Source: Leptospira sp. WS58.C1 (lineage in GTDB: Bacteria; Spirochaetota; Leptospiria; Leptospirales; Leptospiraceae). From it: a stretch of DNA of 64,000 nt. Below, piece after piece: positions 62,563 to 64,000 of this stretch; within the stretch, counting starts at the first letter, position 1, and each line of letters starts with the position of its first letter. The DNA is taken from the NCBI RefSeq assembly GCF_040833995.1, contig NZ_CP162137.1, positions 3,022,001-3,086,000 on the forward strand, read 5' to 3'. The notes under the pieces were generated by a model that made no database searches, was not told the origin of the DNA, and saw only the letters and a program-made list of their open reading frames with translations. Both the position numbers and the translations under genes were made by a program.

Positions 62563-62706
62563 GAATTCCTACGGACAAGAGGGCGCCCCCACCCTGAAGG
62601 CTTGGGTGGAGGAGGAGGGCCCGTGGGAGAACCCTTGCCCCCTATATCATAAAATTCTAATCTTTTCAATTAAATTTTCGAGGCATTAGCCTGTTGGAAT
62701 TCCTAC
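62562..62706. repeat. GC-rich insertion-like element between 11-bp direct repeats
   Basis: GGAATTCCTAC occurs at 62562-62572, starting at the last base of the MotA stop codon (within the 14-bp palindrome GTAGGAATTCCTAC), and again at 62696-62706. The 123 bp between them begin with a GC-rich hairpin (CCACCC with GGGTGG, 62589-62594 and 62604-62609). The layout is like a small non-coding insertion with target-site duplication; no coding frame is visible. Confidence 0.5.
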
Positions 62707-62728
62707 ATACTAAAGTAATATTCCCTTA

Positions 62729-64000
62729 TTAGATCGAATTAATCCCCGAATTCTTTTTACGATTCTCCTCTTCCCACATTTTATTTTCACGAACCTCATC
62801 TATGAGATAAACTTCCTTATATTTTCGAAAAGAACCAAACTGGAATTTCCAGAACAATTCCCATCTCCTGGAATCGAACAATTCCCCTCTTGTCAATATA
62901 TTCAAAGAATCATAATATTCTTTCAGCTTAGGATCCTGGATCTTATTTTCGCCGGACTCGACGGACTCAAAATAACCGGAAGGTAAACGTCTGATCTTAT
63001 GACCTACCCTTCCTTTTCCCTGAATCCGAGAAAGGAGAGGATCACCTAAAGCTACTATATCGATTATATATTTATCCGGCAGAAAAAATCCGAGTATACC
63101 TGTATTATATTTAATGAATACTTTTTGCTCGGTCGAAGGGAAAAAGGGCTTTTTATTCGCCAAACCGGGGAGTAAAGAATCCTTTTTATTATACCATGCG
63201 AGGCCTGTCCCGGGATAATACCAAAGTTTTTCGTCTGCAATCTCACCTTTACTTAAAATCCAAGGGTTTTGTTTCACCTGTTGCTTAACGGAATGCACCG
63301 GACTGGAGGATAGAAAAATATTATAAATAATTAAAACAGATCCCAGAATATAGATCTCTTTTTTATCCAGATTCTCCAGCCGCACTAATGCGATCCCTAA
63401 AAGAAAGATCACATAGGTAAAAAATCTCCCTGCCATAAAGTCTCCACCCACAAAGACGATATACGCCAAATAAGGTAAAGAGAAGCAGAGAGAAGTTACA
63501 ATAGGACCGGAACCTTTCCGCGAAAATACTCGGACAATCGCCACAATCGGAAGAAATATAAATACGATAGGATCCCATTTTAATTCGAAAAAATAATATT
63601 GCAAACCCTGCAAAAGTATCTGGGCAAAGGAATCTTCCACATTTGTTTTGGAATAATATGTATTCGGCAAAAGTGAACCGTAATAGAAGGCGGAAAATAA
63701 GAACCAAAAAACCGCAGGCAAACTGCAAAGAACAATTTTAGAACTTAAAGAAATATTAATCTTCCCTTGTTTCCATTCCTGGACAAAAACGATGAAAAGC
63801 GGGATCATAAAAATTAAAATAAAATCGATCCTGGAAACCAGACCAAGGCAAGCAAGAAGGACCAGGCTTGGCAGTTTGGATCCCGACCCCTCTTCTTTTT
63901 TAAAATACAAATAGAAGAAGATAGCCTCTATCAGGTAGTTTAAGGAATTCTCCAACCCTGAATAGGAATAATCCACGAAAGATCTAGACGACAAAAGAAA
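62729..64000 (-). CDS. Multi-pass membrane protein, probably glycosyltransferase-like (partial)
   Basis: The frame is open to the window edge, so the N-terminus lies beyond it; the visible part has about 423 residues. About seven hydrophobic segments occur in the first 240 residues, with DYSYSGLENSLNYLIEA near the first. The SGLE segment after a Tyr-Ser-Tyr motif is like that of membrane mannosyltransferase-type enzymes (ArnT/PMT-like), but the resemblance is weak. The C-terminal part (about 250-420) is hydrophilic and without a known motif. No neighbour clarifies the role. Confidence 0.6.
   Translation of the reverse strand, partial: FLLSSRSFVDYSYSGLENSLNYLIEAIFFYLYFKKEEGSGSKLPSLVLLACLGLVSRIDFILIFMIPLFIVFVQEWKQGKINISLSSKIVLCSLPAVFWFLFSAFYYGSLLPNTYYSKTNVEDSFAQILLQGLQYYFFELKWDPIVFIFLPIVAIVRVFSRKGSGPIVTSLCFSLPYLAYIVFVGGDFMAGRFFTYVIFLLGIALVRLENLDKKEIYILGSVLIIYNIFLSSSPVHSVKQQVKQNPWILSKGEIADEKLWYYPGTGLAWYNKKDSLLPGLANKKPFFPSTEQKVFIKYNTGILGFFLPDKYIIDIVALGDPLLSRIQGKGRVGHKIRRLPSGYFESVESGENKIQDPKLKEYYDSLNILTRGELFDSRRWELFWKFQFGSFRKYKEVYLIDEVRENKMWEEENRKKNSGINSI

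Overview
The window is chromosomal DNA of a spirochaete, almost certainly Leptospira; the species cannot be fixed from sequence alone. Evidence: many short lipoproteins with loose lipoboxes; several 7TMR-DISM membrane receptors with varied output domains; a tRNA-Thr/tRNA-Trp/secE/nusG/rplKAJL/rpoBC/rpsLG block that stops without fusA or tuf; and an RpoB with Asn at the position of E. coli Ser531, as in other spirochaetes. There is no rRNA, prophage, insertion sequence or CRISPR array.

Layout. 1-5.6 kb: a small membrane protein, a heavily decayed cyclic-nucleotide-gated channel gene, and two paralogous 7TM receptors, one ending in a PP2C phosphatase and the other in an adenylate cyclase. 5.7-13.8 kb: lipid-related genes (SRPBCC protein; operon of GMC oxidoreductase, alpha/beta hydrolase with a Cys nucleophile and short-chain dehydrogenase; sterol-desaturase-like protein), a metallophosphoesterase and a soluble cyclase. 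14-18.9 kb: a membrane-anchored AraC regulator, two duplicated DUF1566 lipoproteins and two small lipoproteins. 18.9-31.2 kb: the transcription/translation operon, read leftward from a promoter near 31.15 kb to a strong terminator near 18.93 kb. 31.4-34.2 kb: a VapBC-like module whose antitoxin lacks a normal start codon, coupled to a second membrane AraC regulator and followed by a second sterol-desaturase paralogue. 34.2-42.8 kb: small secreted proteins, an ankyrin lipoprotein, a coiled-coil protein with 11-residue repeats, two DJ-1 proteins, a flavin reductase, a HAD hydrolase, a beta-lactamase-fold hydrolase and CutA.

42.9-53.5 kb: rhomboid protease, uvrB, a GHKL ATPase, trmL, a four-domain S1 protein, an amidohydrolase-like protein lacking metal ligands, a second GHKL ATPase, a glycosyltransferase, aroE and folC. 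53.5-59.7 kb is the most unusual part: a tightly packed leftward run encoding a Cys-rich small protein, an RnfC-like protein that keeps two 4Fe-4S motifs but has lost the Gly-rich flavin/NADH loop, an RnfD-like membrane protein without the SGAT flavinylation motif, a PtsN-like EIIA, two DppB/DppC-like permeases without an ATPase or binding protein, and a PEGA-domain protein. 59.7-64 kb: a processive glycosyltransferase, a lone MotA-like stator protein amid repeat-rich spacers, and a partial multi-pass membrane protein cut by the window edge.

Signalling is a theme: membrane 7TM modules are joined to phosphatase, cyclase and AraC outputs, and there are two separate GHKL ATPases. Translational coupling by ATGA or TTGA overlaps is frequent, and several genes appear to start at TTG with good Shine-Dalgarno sequences.
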